This document shows, piece after piece, positions 1 to 10,028 of a stretch of 36,985 bases of DNA. The position numbers were made by a program, and so were the translations under genes. The first letter of the stretch is position 1, and the number at the start of each line of letters is the position of its first letter. The DNA is from Saccoglossus kowalevskii (Eukaryota > Hemichordata > Enteropneusta > Harrimaniidae), in contig NW_003134839.1 in assembly GCF_000003605.2 (NCBI RefSeq), positions 308,709 to 345,693 on the forward strand. Reading direction: 5' to 3'. The notes below the pieces were generated by a model. The model searched no databases. It saw nothing but the letters and a program-made list of their open reading frames with translations, and was not told where the DNA came from.

Positions 1-420
1 GATCGGGGTCGACAAAAAACAGAGGAATAGGTCGAGTGAGAACAACATTCCAAGAAAATAAGTCTGGGAATTCAATGACAATAAAAGTTGTGCCGGTTTT
101 CCTTGGAAAACGCAGCGAAATAGAATGGTTTATACTTACCGTGGAATACACACTTGAGTCGGCCATTGTTTGGTGGTAGTACTTAGAGTGATGTGACGTC
201 ATTCAGAACTCTTAAGAATGTACGCCGCAAGTTGGCATTTAAATCGATGTCGCAATCCTCGGAAAACCATTTTTCGTTCGCGCGCGGTGAACTTGCACTA
301 TTTTCGTCTTTATGTTCAGCATATTTTCATTTAACACAACCAACATATAATTTCAGCAAATTGCAGATGGATTTAAATTATGACAAAAAAGCTTGAAAAC
401 GCCGCTAATGGCCCTTTAAG
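1..420. other. Unassigned, possible edge of a dispersed repeat
   Basis: No gene is recognised. A 67-codon open frame (193-396, +) has no familiar motif. The stretch ends at 411-420 with ccctttaag, and its reverse complement (cttaaaggg) resembles the ttaaaggggcac seen at about 9498, so both may be ends of related dispersed repeats. This is inference from a short match only. Confidence 0.2.
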
Positions 421-723
421 TGAAACGAAAGAGGAACAAGGAACTATTTTACATTGCAAACAAACAACGTAAATCTTAAGAGTGGAGGTTTATATGGTCG
501 CTGAATGGAAAAAATATTCGTCAAAAAGAACATTGGGGATTCCGCAGTCCGTATAACCAAGCTCGCTGATATCCAGCGCATAGTGTAATTAGTTTTTGTA
601 TTTTAATTGCAATCTACCATCATCTTTAATGGATACAAATGTAAATAGTAATACTAATCATAATAATCACAGCAGCCAATTCTTTCTTTTGACCAGTTTA
701 TTCATAATACTTCACTAAACCCG
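421..723. other. No feature seen between the left edge and the LINE
   Basis: AT-rich sequence without a recognisable reading frame or repeat. It may hold more of the decayed LINE upstream of the first readable endonuclease motif, but nothing can be aligned by eye. Confidence 0.3.
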
Positions 724-1433
724 TGTTCTTCCATGCATTTCAACATCAGGTCCCTTGGGAAACACTACGATGAATTATTTTCCTTTTTAAATATTACAAA
801 ACAAAACCCTTTATTTTAGGGATTAATTGAAACATGGTTGCATTCGACTTCTAATTCTTCCCTCTACAACATGTCATCATACACTCTAGTTATAAGTGAT
901 CGACAACACTCAGAGGGTGGAGGTGTTACATTGTATATACACAACTCTCTGTCCTTTGAAATCATAGATACAATCAAAATTATGCACTGTGAATTGATCC
1001 TTGTGGAAACTGCCGTTAATAACAAAAGGTTGGTCGTAGGTGTTAATTACCGCAAACCAAACACTCCCTACCACGAATTATTGATTAGCTTGAAAGAATG
1101 TCTTGACCAGTTGTCGGCCAAAGGCAACTATTCTTCTCTGTGATTTTAACAATGACTAACTTCACAGCTGCTAATAATTACTTTGCACTTCTGAATTCAT
1201 ATATCTTCATTCAATTGATTAACAGCCCCACAAGAGTAACGAACACATCAAATACTACCATTGATCAGCTGTTAACTAATATCTCCGACTCTTTTATTGA
1301 GTGTGAGGTTATCGAAAGTGACATTTCTGATTTAGACAAGTCCTTTGGCAATCCGTATATGACTGTTTGGATTCTAACAAAGAGTATAACACATTTTATG
1401 ACATTTTCCACACTATTTACTCTGAGCACCTGA
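724..1433 (+). pseudogene. LINE endonuclease fragment (broken)
   Basis: One frame from 724 reads MHFNIRSLGKHYDEL, then after a TAG at 817-819 reads GLIETWLHS, and further on GGGVTLYIHNSLSFEI and VGVNYRKP. These are standard motifs of endonuclease/exonuclease/phosphatase domains in LINEs. A frameshift near 1139 separates this from a CDFNND motif (the GDFN motif of the family). After another shift, the frame from 1140 continues with INSPTRVTNTSNTTIDQL and SDISD, the C-terminal part of the domain. The enzyme would nick target DNA for target-primed reverse transcription. The stop and shifts make it non-functional. Confidence 0.85.
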
Positions 1434-1503
1434 AGAAAAAAACAGCTAACAGATACGCACTTACTATAGAAAGTATAGGAATCTTCTATGTAAACTGCTC
1501 AAA

Positions 1504-2160
1504 GTGGCCAAGAAATGTTACTACACTAATAAATTAAACTCTGCTAATAATAATAAGCAATGGCAGGTGATCAATGAAATTTTCAATAAAACCACTAATA
1601 ACAATCCACAAAAGCTCGTCACTGCTGATGACAACATTCTAACTAATAACACTGAGATCGCCGAGGAATTTGTCGAATTCTTTACTAAATTTGGACCGAA
1701 TCTGGCTGCTAATATAACTAACAACGGTGATCATAACAAATATCTCAATAAATGCTAGTCTAATTCTTTTTCCATCCTGTTTCTGAGTATGATGTTCTCA
1801 CGAGATCAATCATTCAGACCTAACAAAGTCTGTTGGTTATGACCTAATCCACTCAAAACTTGTAATTCAGTCATCTTCCATTATCTCAGCTCCCCTTGCT
1901 CACAACATTAACTGTTAATTTATAAAAGTTATTTTCTCAAATGAGCTAAAAATAGCCAGAATTACTCCAGTATTTAAACGAGGACCCAGCACATATGTCG
2001 AAAATTACAGGCCCATTTCGGTTCTTCCTGTCGTTAGCAAAGTCTTTGAGACAATTGTCGGCAAACAAATAACTAATTACTTAGAAATACTCCAAAATAT
2101 GAAATACTCCAAAAATTCCAATATGGTTTTCGGAAAAAAACACAATACTAAACTAAATAT
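1504..2160 (+). pseudogene. LINE linker and N-terminal reverse transcriptase fragment
   Basis: The frame at 1504-1758 has the lysine/asparagine-rich linker typical of these elements (KQWQVINEIFNK, then EIAEEFVEFFTKFGPNLA). From about 1824 the sequence reads KSVGYDLIHSKL. From about 1934 it reads ELKIARITPVFKRG and NYRPISVLPVVSKVFE, the fingers-region motifs of LINE reverse transcriptase. Similarity ends near 2130-2160. The palm motif with the catalytic aspartate pair is absent, so most of the polymerase has been deleted. Confidence 0.85.
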
Positions 2161-2294
2161 TTAAACATACGTTAAAACTGTATCTCATGAATCAGTAAAT
2201 GTGCAATATTTAAAAGTCTGTATATAAAAAAAAAGTTTTCATTTATCTTTAAGTTAAGTATGTTATGCATTTAATTAATTACATCAGTATTATG

Positions 2295-2423
2295 GGGCCA
2301 CAGACTAGACTTGTTTGTATGAACTATATCTGTGGCCCTCACTAGAATTACTACTATTATTATTATCATTGTGTATATTATTTATTGTATATTTTCTGGT
2401 GAAATAAAAACAACAACAACAGG
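2295..2423 (+). other. LINE 3' stem-loop and tail
   Basis: gggccacag at 2295-2303 pairs perfectly with ctgtggccc at 2330-2338 across a 26-nt loop. It is followed by an ATT-rich stretch, AATAAA near 2403 and an AACAACAAC tail. Several CR1/L2-group LINEs keep a 3' hairpin that their own reverse transcriptase recognises. The position just before the tail fits that role. Confidence 0.65.
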
Positions 2424-2724
2424 CAATATTTTCTGGCGACAGTGTTGCCTGATAACAGAAGTGAGTCCTAATGTCATTTCACTACTTTTGAACTTCAGTT
2501 ACATATGTTTTATTTTGGAAGAGAAATACAAATCTAATTCTAATTTATAACAATTTGTACCGCCAGAAAATATCATATTCTTTTTAGAAGTTGTGAATAT
2601 GTTTTGTTTGGATAATATGACACAACACGGTATTATATTGAACAAACCTGTGCTGTTATATTTCTTTAATATTTCGATTTACACCACAGCTACTCAAAGA
2701 TGATAACTACTAGTAATACAATTG

Positions 2725-4550
2725 TCACTTACTGTCACAGTTAATTTCGTCAGAGTAATCCCGACAGTCTAACATATCGTCACAATAATACGGAAGCGGT
2801 ATGCATCCTCCATCGTCACATGTGAACTTATTGGAAGCACATTCTACTTTTATAAACATAATATGGGATAAAATATGACAGATTATGCATACAAAGATAT
2901 GCATTTTTTCGGTATGACGTTGGTTATATGTCATCGACTAGCCGTTCACGTCGAGACAGATTAAAACGGAATGCCTGAAAGCGTTACCTTGACAACCAAC
3001 TTCATCTGAATCGTCATTGCAGTTGTTGATTCCATTACATCGGAAACCCAATGGGATACAATGGCCATTACTACATTGGAACTGAGTTGATAAACAAGCT
3101 GAAATAATAGTAATAAATGTGGAAATTGTAGATTGATTTGATTATTTTTTTATATTTTTTTTCTGTTTCAATTATGGATCAATACTAGTTTATTATAAAG
3201 ATGGTGGGCGAAGACAGGAAACAGTCCTATCTACGCGTGCATGTGCATTTGCACCGGCTCTACATACAACTCAATTTCATCACAATGGCAAAATGAAGAT
3301 GCCAAGACTGGGAAGAAGCTAGAGGAGTAAAACTATGTCAAGACGATATGATGCTGTGCAAGCAAGGCAACAACATTCGATTCTCGCCGTCCAGTAACGA
3401 TGAAGCTACCACCAATATTGCAACAAACAGCAACAAGCAGTACAAATAACATCTCCGTTAGCTATTCAGCCAAAATCCTATAACATTCACCACATACGTC
3501 ATTCAATATAATGGCACGATTGCACAATCTTGGGAGTGTGCAAGGTAACATTCAGCAACTTGAATAAATAGGTGGGATAAAACGTGCCGGGGTATTCATG
3601 AGCGCCATGGTTGAAATTATCAACCTAAAAATGTTTCATTGATGTCAGTGTGTGAGGATAAATATTCATGAAATACAAATTATTATAGACGTTGATGAGG
3701 CTTACCGACTGTTGTGGGAATTGGGTGTGTATCTGTAGTCATAGTAGAAGATATCGTTGAGTTGGTGTCAGCAAAGTTTGTAGACGGTTCAGTCTTCACT
3801 GTTTCCATATGTGTGAATCGCGATGGACGAGTCTTATTGGATCTGTATATAGTGTCTGATATGGTGCTGATAGATTGGGGATTGACTGTATCAGTATCGG
3901 GAACTAAGGTATTTGACTCAGTAGTTGCCCACTCCATTGGGTTCTTAGTTTTTTCCACATACGTTCTATGAGTCTGGTGTTCATATGGCGTACTTAATTC
4001 GATATGGGTGTGTTGCCTCTTAGTAATAGGAAGCGGTGTTCGCATAGGACGAACCCTTCCACCTATAGTTTGACACACAATAAATTGTGAATATGTTTAC
4101 GTGAACGAAAACATGGAATGTAAATGTGTTTGGGGTATTTCATATCCGACTACGTGTGTTACAGTACTTCTTACTTCTGAGTATTTATGATCTAACTATA
4201 TTGTTCGACATGTGATCAAAACTCCAAACTATAAACATGTTAGCTAGAATCGATGTGTTGTATTTTAACAGTTTTGAGCTTAAACATTGACATATAGCAT
4301 GGTTGTAGTTTCACATCTCAGAATAATGTACACACAGTTTGCATTGAATACTACCCAGTTTTTTAAAAAGCAAAACAAGGTGTGGTGTTAATGACATCAC
4401 AAATACTGTACCTCTTTTTATGTTGATATCGATAAAATATAATCCAACTCCAATCCCAATTGAGAGAATAAATAAAAGAGGGAACGTCTTCAGTATACGT
4501 TTAGACCTTGCTTGGAAAAACTTATTAGTGTATTCGGTTTGGTCCGTCAT
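2725..4550 (-). CDS. LDLa gene A: type II membrane protein with two LDLa repeats (3' truncated copy)
   Basis: Exons: 4412-4550, 3706-4062, 2988-3098 and 2733-2843, all phase 1 joined. The product has a 23-residue cytosolic head, one membrane segment ([18 protein letters not shown], about residues 23-40), a 119-residue Thr/Ser/Pro-rich stalk and two LDLa modules with six cysteines and acidic calcium-site residues (DDSDE, RDYSDE). Its frame is intact throughout. The exon 5-8 equivalents of B and C are missing: nothing to the left has LDLa motifs. The exon 4 donor is intact, but reading through it gives a TGA at 2725-2727 after two residues, so an unspliced end would give about 242 residues. The start ATG has A at -3. 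It could be a functional short paralogue or an unexpressed duplicate. LDLa modules usually bind ligands with calcium; the ligand here is unknown. Confidence 0.75.
2733..2843 (-). CDS. Gene A exon 4 (LDLa 2)
   Basis: 111 nt, phase 1-1. The acceptor is GTAG before AATGTGC and the donor is GACA|GTAAGT. It encodes an LDLa module with six cysteines, from ECASNKFTC to RDYSDEINC. It is nearly identical to B exon 4. Confidence 0.85.
2988..3098 (-). CDS. Gene A exon 3 (LDLa 1)
   Basis: 111 nt, phase 1-1. The acceptor is TTTCAG and the donor is CAAG|GTAACG. It encodes [13 protein letters not shown], then [18 protein letters not shown], a textbook LDLa module with the complete calcium-coordinating set. 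It differs from B exon 3 at four bases. Confidence 0.88.
3099..3705 (-). other. Gene A intron 2, with a segment shared only with B
   Basis: 607 bp intron. The part at about 3180-3600 is almost identical to B intron 2 (about 20690-21170) and absent from the shorter C intron 2. It does not look like ordinary intron: it has balanced composition and an open frame in the B copy (20867-21055). I recognise no protein family in it. Confidence 0.5.
3706..4062 (-). CDS. Gene A exon 2 (Ser/Thr-rich stalk)
   Basis: 357 nt, phase 1-1. The acceptor is CTATAG and the donor is GTCG|GTAAGC. It encodes about 119 residues rich in Thr, Ser and Pro without any cysteine, which fits an extended, probably O-glycosylated stalk lifting the LDLa modules off the membrane. 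It differs from B at 13 bases, 12 of them in the 3' half of the exon (3706-3868). Confidence 0.8.
4412..4550 (-). CDS. Gene A exon 1 (cytosolic head and membrane segment)
   Basis: 139 nt ending in phase 1 at AGAG|GTACAG. It opens with [12 protein letters not shown], then a basic patch (ARSKR), then a hydrophobic stretch of about 18 residues containing [14 protein letters not shown]. Positive residues before the segment place the N-terminus in the cytosol (type II signal anchor). It matches exon 1 of B and C (24138-24276, 28191-28329) in length, phase and sequence. Confidence 0.8.
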
Positions 4551-5050
4551 TGTGGATGGTCCGTGATAAAACAGGTTCCTGTTATCGAGTATTCCGTCAC
4601 TATAATATAATCGTGTTATACTTTGTCATAAAGGTTGTGACAGTATAGCAGAGCGGTTTGACATCTGTTCAAACGAATGCAGCTTTTTAATGATTGGACA
4701 GTTATAATTGGATATACTTGTATACAGACCTCTAATTTATTATTCATTAAAATTATGAATGTTTGAAATATGTTAATTAGATGACGATGATGATGTGCCT
4801 ATAGAAATGAACATGGTCTATATAAAATTATTTGGATAATGACATTCCACATTCAGTCAGTCGCGGTCCGATTATATTAAACATACTTTGGGAATATTCG
4901 ACTATAACAGTGACGTTGTATTAAGTAATAGGTGGGCCTGTTTCAGCTTTGATAGATGCCACTTTCCTATCTGTCGTTAGGTTCGCCAAATATGTTTTAG
5001 ATTGATAAAGCGATATGGGTGTATACATTGCCCAGTATGATATAGATGGG

Positions 5051-6029
5051 TCACATTATTTATTATTAACTGAAAATTGTTATATTTCTTACATATTTTT
5101 TTTAGTAGAGCAAAGAAATCAAGATGGTTGTATTTGTAATAAAATTGTATGCGTTATATCTTATTGAAGTAATAATAGTCATAGTAAATTGATACTAATG
5201 TGTTTTAAGTATCCATATCCACAGTGGCGGTATATCTTCAGAGGGATTGATGATTTAAAATCGTCGTCTTGAATTACAATTCAAGATGGTATGATCTATG
5301 ATACAATTTGTTAAAGGAACCAGTTCATATTTAATCATGATGTAACGAAAATCCAGTTGCAAACTGGAGTAATGACATTACAGTAATATGTACAAGAACA
5401 AATGAGTTGTGTCAGAATGTGAAATTAAGGTTATTTCCAGAATGACTACTGGCTAGTCTCGTCCCAAGAATCACAATGGTGGGTGACAGGCTGACCTATA
5501 GCCAACAATTGCCGAAAAGACAAAAATATTAAAGTTTACGAATCGTCCTCTGCTATGTATCATTGTATACTTTCGCCTTTCTGTCTTCATTTGTACTTTG
5601 TCCTCGTAATGCCATCATACTCATACCATAAAATATGCGAGAAAATATATGATTTTATTACAAGGATACCTCAAAGTATGCACAAGTAACAGCCTACACG
5701 CAGCTTGTTTAGGACAGAATCAGCAAACTTATTTGTGTAGAGTCCGGCCAAACTTTGGTGGCAGCCAAGTTTGTTTTTATTATTAGAAGACGCTTACGTG
5801 CGTCATCATTCTATATTTGGAATTCGCATTTTCTAATGGTAGGATGAAAATAACCTGTTAAAATACCACAAAATTACGACACCCTGTAACTTATGGCGTT
5901 ACGGTGGCAGATGTATGATAATATAAAGTATCTTGTGATCCCAGTGTCATATATCTGTCATGTGAGATAGAAGCCTACTAATAACTTTGAGAAAGTTTTT
6001 CATAAATCGTAAGACAGTGTTCATTAGAC
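5051..6029. other. No feature seen
   Basis: AT-rich intergenic DNA with stops in all frames. A short imperfect hairpin (ccaaactttgg / ccaagtttg, about 5748-5774) is the only structure noticed. Confidence 0.4.
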
Positions 6030-6278
6030 ATGAAGTCATTATCCAATGACAACGTGAAATCATTATCCAATGGCAACATGAAATCATTATCCAATGACAA
6101 CATGAAATCATTATCCAATGGCAACATGAAATCATTATTCAATGGCAACATGAAAACATTATGCAATGGCAACATGAAATCATTATCCAATGACAACATG
6201 AAATCATTATTCAATGGCAACATGAAATAGTTATTCAATGGCAACATGAAATCATTATCCAATGGCAGCATGAAGTAG
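6030..6278. repeat. 24-bp minisatellite, about 10 copies
   Basis: Ten head-to-tail copies of a 24-bp unit start at each atgaaatcattatcc. Variant bases alternate (tccaatgac / tccaatggc). A partial copy follows at 6270. Because the unit is a multiple of three it leaves open frames on both strands (for example NDNMKSLSNGNMKSL), but these are by-products of periodicity, not evidence of a gene. Confidence 0.95.
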
Positions 6279-7859
6279 ACTTTTTTGTGTGTTACCGTGA
6301 CATATTTGAGATACAAAATATTTTCAAAGATCACTATTTTTAGAAAAACTCCATAGAGCCAATGTTAACAAAAGTTGAATTTTTTGCCATTTTTTAAAAC
6401 CCAGCTTTTGAAATAATTCAGGATAATAAAAAGTACCAAATCATTAATTAACAATACAGCCTACATGTATGTCACCAGCCTACAATTTGAGATGTGACAT
6501 ATTATCTCTGCCATGGGAACTTATGGTGAAATACAACTAAAATACAACCATCATTTTCTCGAAAATTAAGCTGGTGACCCCCAAAGTCAATATCCTTATA
6601 ATGCCCGAAAGTATTTATTAGAAAATGAATACATCCTGGGTATTTGCATTCATGAGTAGGCTTCTTCCTTAAGAAAAGTTCAAGTCATAACATGTTTTAG
6701 CCAATTTCTTTTTTTTTGACCATCCTTATCTTCTATTATAAGTACTAGCCACACAAAACGTTTGTTGATATTATATATTGAAAAGTTATATCAGGGCTCG
6801 AAAATTCATATCGCCCGACACCCATGGCAAGTAAATTTTCAGTCAGGACAAGTCTGAATGCAAATATGATTGCCCGTCAAACAACTAAAATAATAAGGCC
6901 ATTGTCTCTGTGGTTTACTCCAGTCACATCAAATTTCTTTTCCCAAAGTGCTGCATTGTAAAGGAAAATAGTTGATACAAATTGTTTTTCATTGCGTAGA
7001 TAATTGCGCACAAGGTAGTCCATATATGCAATCATTTAGAAGCAAGTAATAATCACACAAGTATGCTACCGGCTACAACAAGTGTTTTCAATAGTTTTAT
7101 AACATAAAATTAAATCTTAAAAATGCTCAAAATAAAGATAATGTAAAAGTGTTCTTACTTTCCGACAATATTAAGTAGGTTCAGTGAAATGTAAATATCG
7201 CGTATAGGCAACACGAAATAGCTGCCATTTTAACACACTGAAAGTAGTTCTAAAATTGTAGCCCACAATTCGACCATAAACAATTACGTATTTCGTTTTA
7301 ATTTTCACTAAAAAAATATTGATTTCATGCAATTATTTAATGTAATCCAATTTTAGAAATATAAACGAAATCTTAAACTGAAGCATATGTTGTTTTTTCT
7401 TCAAAATAATGGCAAATGACAACAAAGCTTCGCGATTTACCTTCAAAACACTTCTCAATTCATCACTGTCATCACGTCAACCACTCTTCTGATATACATA
7501 ACTATGGTATTTGAAACATTGGGCGCAATGATGTGAAAAATAAGACACTATTTGAGAGGAAAGAAACAAGTCTGCGACTTTTTTGTTCCACACCTAGGCA
7601 GCAATTGTGTCTAAAGTTCACTGTGAGGGCATTCAGCGATGTCATTGTAAAAGTTGACCAATCATTACCTTCCTGTACTTTTCCCTGGCACTGTGCCATT
7701 ATGGATAACTCAGACCAGGCTATCGGTAAATCAACATGGTTGCCATGACCACCATCTTTGATTCCAGCTCTTCTCTAGAAAAAAAATATTGTTTGAACTT
7801 CTTCTAAAAATGAAATAAGGTTTCTATTGGCTGATAACATTTAAACATGACACAAAGTC
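6279..7859. other. No assignable feature
   Basis: AT-rich intergenic sequence. Two overlapping open frames on opposite strands (7502-7699 minus, 7533-7748 plus) sit in a locally less AT-rich patch that may be a decayed repeat or transposon fragment. Neither product is recognisable. Confidence 0.3.
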
Positions 7860-8825
7860 ATTGGATTCATTAATTGGCTGGTTGTATTTAACTCTATTCA
7901 TTGATTTGCTGGTTGGATTTAACTGTATTCATTGATTGGCTGGTTGGATTTAAATGTATTCATTGATTTGCTGGTTGGATTTAACTGTATTCATTGATTT
8001 GCTTGTTGGATTTAACTGTATTCATTGAAATCCTGGTTGTATTTAACTGTAATCATTGATTTGCTGGTTGGATTTATATATATTCATTGATTTGCTGGTT
8101 GGATTTAACTGTATTCATTGATTTGCCGGTTGGATTTAACTGTATTCATTGATTTGCTGGTTGGATTTAACTGTATTCATTGATTTGCCGGTTGGATTTA
8201 ACTGTATTCATTGATTGGCTGGTTGGATTTAACTGTATTCATTGATTTGCTGGTTGGATTTCACTGTATTCATTGATTTGCTGGTTGGATTTAACTATAT
8301 TCATTGATTTGCTGGTTGGATTTAAATGTATTCATTGATTTGCTGGTTGGATTTAAATGTATTCATTGATTGGCTAGTTGGATTTAACTGTATTCATTGA
8401 TTGGCTGGTTGGATTTAACTGTATTCATTGATTTGCTGGTTGGATTTCACTGTATTCATTGATTTGCTGGTTGGATTTAACTATATTCATTGATTTGCTG
8501 GTTGGATTTAAATGTATTCATTGATTTGCTGGTTGGATTTAAATGTATTCATTGATTGGCTAGTTGGATTTAACTGTATTCATTGATTGGCTGGTTGGAT
8601 TTAACTGTATTCATTGATTTGCTGGTTGGATTTAACTGTACTCATTGATTTGCTGGTTGGATTTAAATGTATTCATTGATTTGCAGGTTGGATTTAAATG
8701 TATTCATTGATTGGCTGGTAGGATTTAAATGTATTCATTGATTGACTGGTTGGATTTAAATGTATTCATTGATTGGCTGGTTGGATTTAAATGGATTCAT
8801 TGATTGGCTGGTTGGATTTAACTAC
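7860..8825. repeat. 31-bp minisatellite with 186-bp higher-order repeat
   Basis: About 31 tandem copies of a 31-bp unit (core ttgatttgctggttggattt, then aactgtattca). Variant units recur in register 186 bp (six units) apart: the ttcactg variant at 8262 and 8448, and the ggctagttgg variant at 8374 and 8560. This shows that a six-unit block was duplicated as a whole. The unit carries ATTGG, an inverted CCAAT motif, in many copies. Confidence 0.95.
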
Positions 8826-9494
8826 TATTGAAATTTATAGATACGGTAAGTCAAGAGAATGAGTTAGTAGTCAGGAGAGTATAAAACAAGAAAATATTTT
8901 CACCAAAAAACAAGCTTCATTAAGTTTTAACACTTTTAACACTAATAGGCATTAACAAAATAAGACACACGATTTACTCAATATTGTTATATATTTTTGA
9001 TCAAGACAAGTAAGCAATAAGAAAATATTGGTAAATTAAAAAAAAATTCAATTACATAAAAATAAGCATCTTGCTTTGATGATAGAAATGACGTCATTCA
9101 AATGTTCAATTGACATTTACCGGTATATTAGATTCTCTATTAAGAGTCAGCAGGAGTTGATCTTTTTTTCACTAATGATTGTTCCTGGCAAATAAATCAG
9201 TGCAAGTTAAATAACTGAACATCACTTGTGAAGGTAGCTCTTTAGATAGCACGTGTGCACAGACAGAAAGGATGTGGAATAAATACCGAACCTAAGCATT
9301 TAAAAATGGTAAGGTTTCCAAAGCCACAGAACTGCAAAGCAAAACAGACCTTTCATGGTAAATTTAACATTATCAGAAATGTTTTTCAATGATAACTCTC
9401 TACATCAGCATTTTTTAGTAAATCAATTAAAATTAAAGTAAATCACGTGTTTTTCCAGCATTGTGTGTTACAATCACAGTATGGTTCGAGCATT
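8826..9494. other. No feature seen
   Basis: AT-rich flank between the minisatellite and a candidate repeat. No gene or repeat recognised. Confidence 0.35.
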
Positions 9495-9810
9495 ACTTAA
9501 AGGGGCACTGAACTGTGGATTTTATGGTTTATTTTAGGAACTTAATGTGATTTTAATCAAGCCTGAATAAAAATTTGAACTATCATACGAGCCTATTGTT
9601 TTTATAACGATTTAAAAAGACACGCAAAGCAGACGATATTTGCCCCGTTTCTTACATAGAGCTGGGGTCCATTGTATCATTGACGTTGTAAATGAACCAC
9701 CCTGATTGGTCAATACCGTGCTCATGTGGCTGACTATAAATCCAGCTAATATTTACTTGCGTTAGTACACCAAAATCAATTTTGTCAAGTTTGGGTTTGG
9801 GTGGTAAGGG
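9495..9810. repeat. Candidate dispersed repeat next to the gypsy relic
   Basis: Starts with ttaaaggggcactgaac and is less AT-rich than its surroundings. The gypsy reading frame loses all family resemblance here: after the GPY/F-like end, the minus-strand frame runs into unrelated sequence up to 9652. This may be an unrelated repeat that truncated the retroelement. The evidence is weak. Confidence 0.3.
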
Positions 9811-10028
9811 CTCTTCTACGCGTCCATGGTATTTGTTTAGCATATTTGCATGGAAGAGTTTTGATTTTCCATTTTTATAATCTAATTATCATTTTCTCCC
9901 AGCCTCTCCACAACAGGAAATAGTCCCTGCCATTGTAGGCGCAACTTATCACTCACCGTTGGTAAGAGTAAACATATCAGATCACCCACTTTTTCAGTTT
10001 TGCTGATTTATCAAAATGACAAACGTCA
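9811..10028 (-). pseudogene. Gypsy integrase C-terminal GPY/F-like module (broken)
   Basis: Across frameshifts the minus strand reads KVGDLICLLLPT, KLRLQWQGLFPVVERLG and then FHANMLNKYHGR. This is the usual tail of gypsy integrases, in which a small beta-barrel helps bind DNA. The frame changes at least twice, and similarity stops near 9811. Confidence 0.7.

Larger units (their letters stand above)
724..2423 (+). mobile_element. Decayed CR1/L2-like non-LTR retrotransposon (LINE)
   Basis: The fragments run in the order expected of ORF2 of a non-LTR retrotransposon: apurinic-type endonuclease (724 to about 1350), the linker before reverse transcriptase (1504-1758), and the start of reverse transcriptase (about 1824-2160). 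A 3' untranslated region follows, with a stem-loop, an AATAAA-like signal and an AACAAC tail ending near 2423. The element is dead: it has several frameshifts and stops, and the palm domain with the catalytic aspartates is missing. It is probably also 5' truncated. Its 3' end lies about 40 bp from the left end of the duplicated LDLa block of gene A. Clade assignment (CR1/L2/Jockey superfamily) is by motif style only. Confidence 0.85.
2461..5050 (-). repeat. Direct duplication block, copy A
   Basis: This block matches about 19955-22820 in the same orientation. Identity is very high from intron 4 through exons 4, 3 and 2 into intron 1 (to about 4236). It is lower over exon 1 and its upstream flank. 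The left limit falls within about 40 bp of the LINE 3' end. The right limit is fuzzy: short matches such as ccaaatatgttttag persist to about 5000. Confidence 0.8.

Noticed and set aside
2332-2550. 72-codon open frame after the LINE
   Set aside because: It runs through the ATT-rich 3' untranslated region, the poly(A) signal and the tail of the LINE, so it is not a gene.
3714-3971. Plus-strand open frame opposite gene A exon 2, and the same in B (21269-21526) and antisense in C (28624-28995)
   Set aside because: These are antisense shadows of the stalk exon. They exist because the Thr/Ser-rich codons lack stops in reverse. They have no splice or start support of their own.
5748-5774. Short hairpin near ccaaactttgg
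   Set aside because: Imperfect and isolated, with no gene nearby that it could terminate or regulate.
6030-8825. Tandem arrays as CRISPR-like repeats
   Set aside because: Units are contiguous with no unique spacers, and the DNA is eukaryotic. They are minisatellites.
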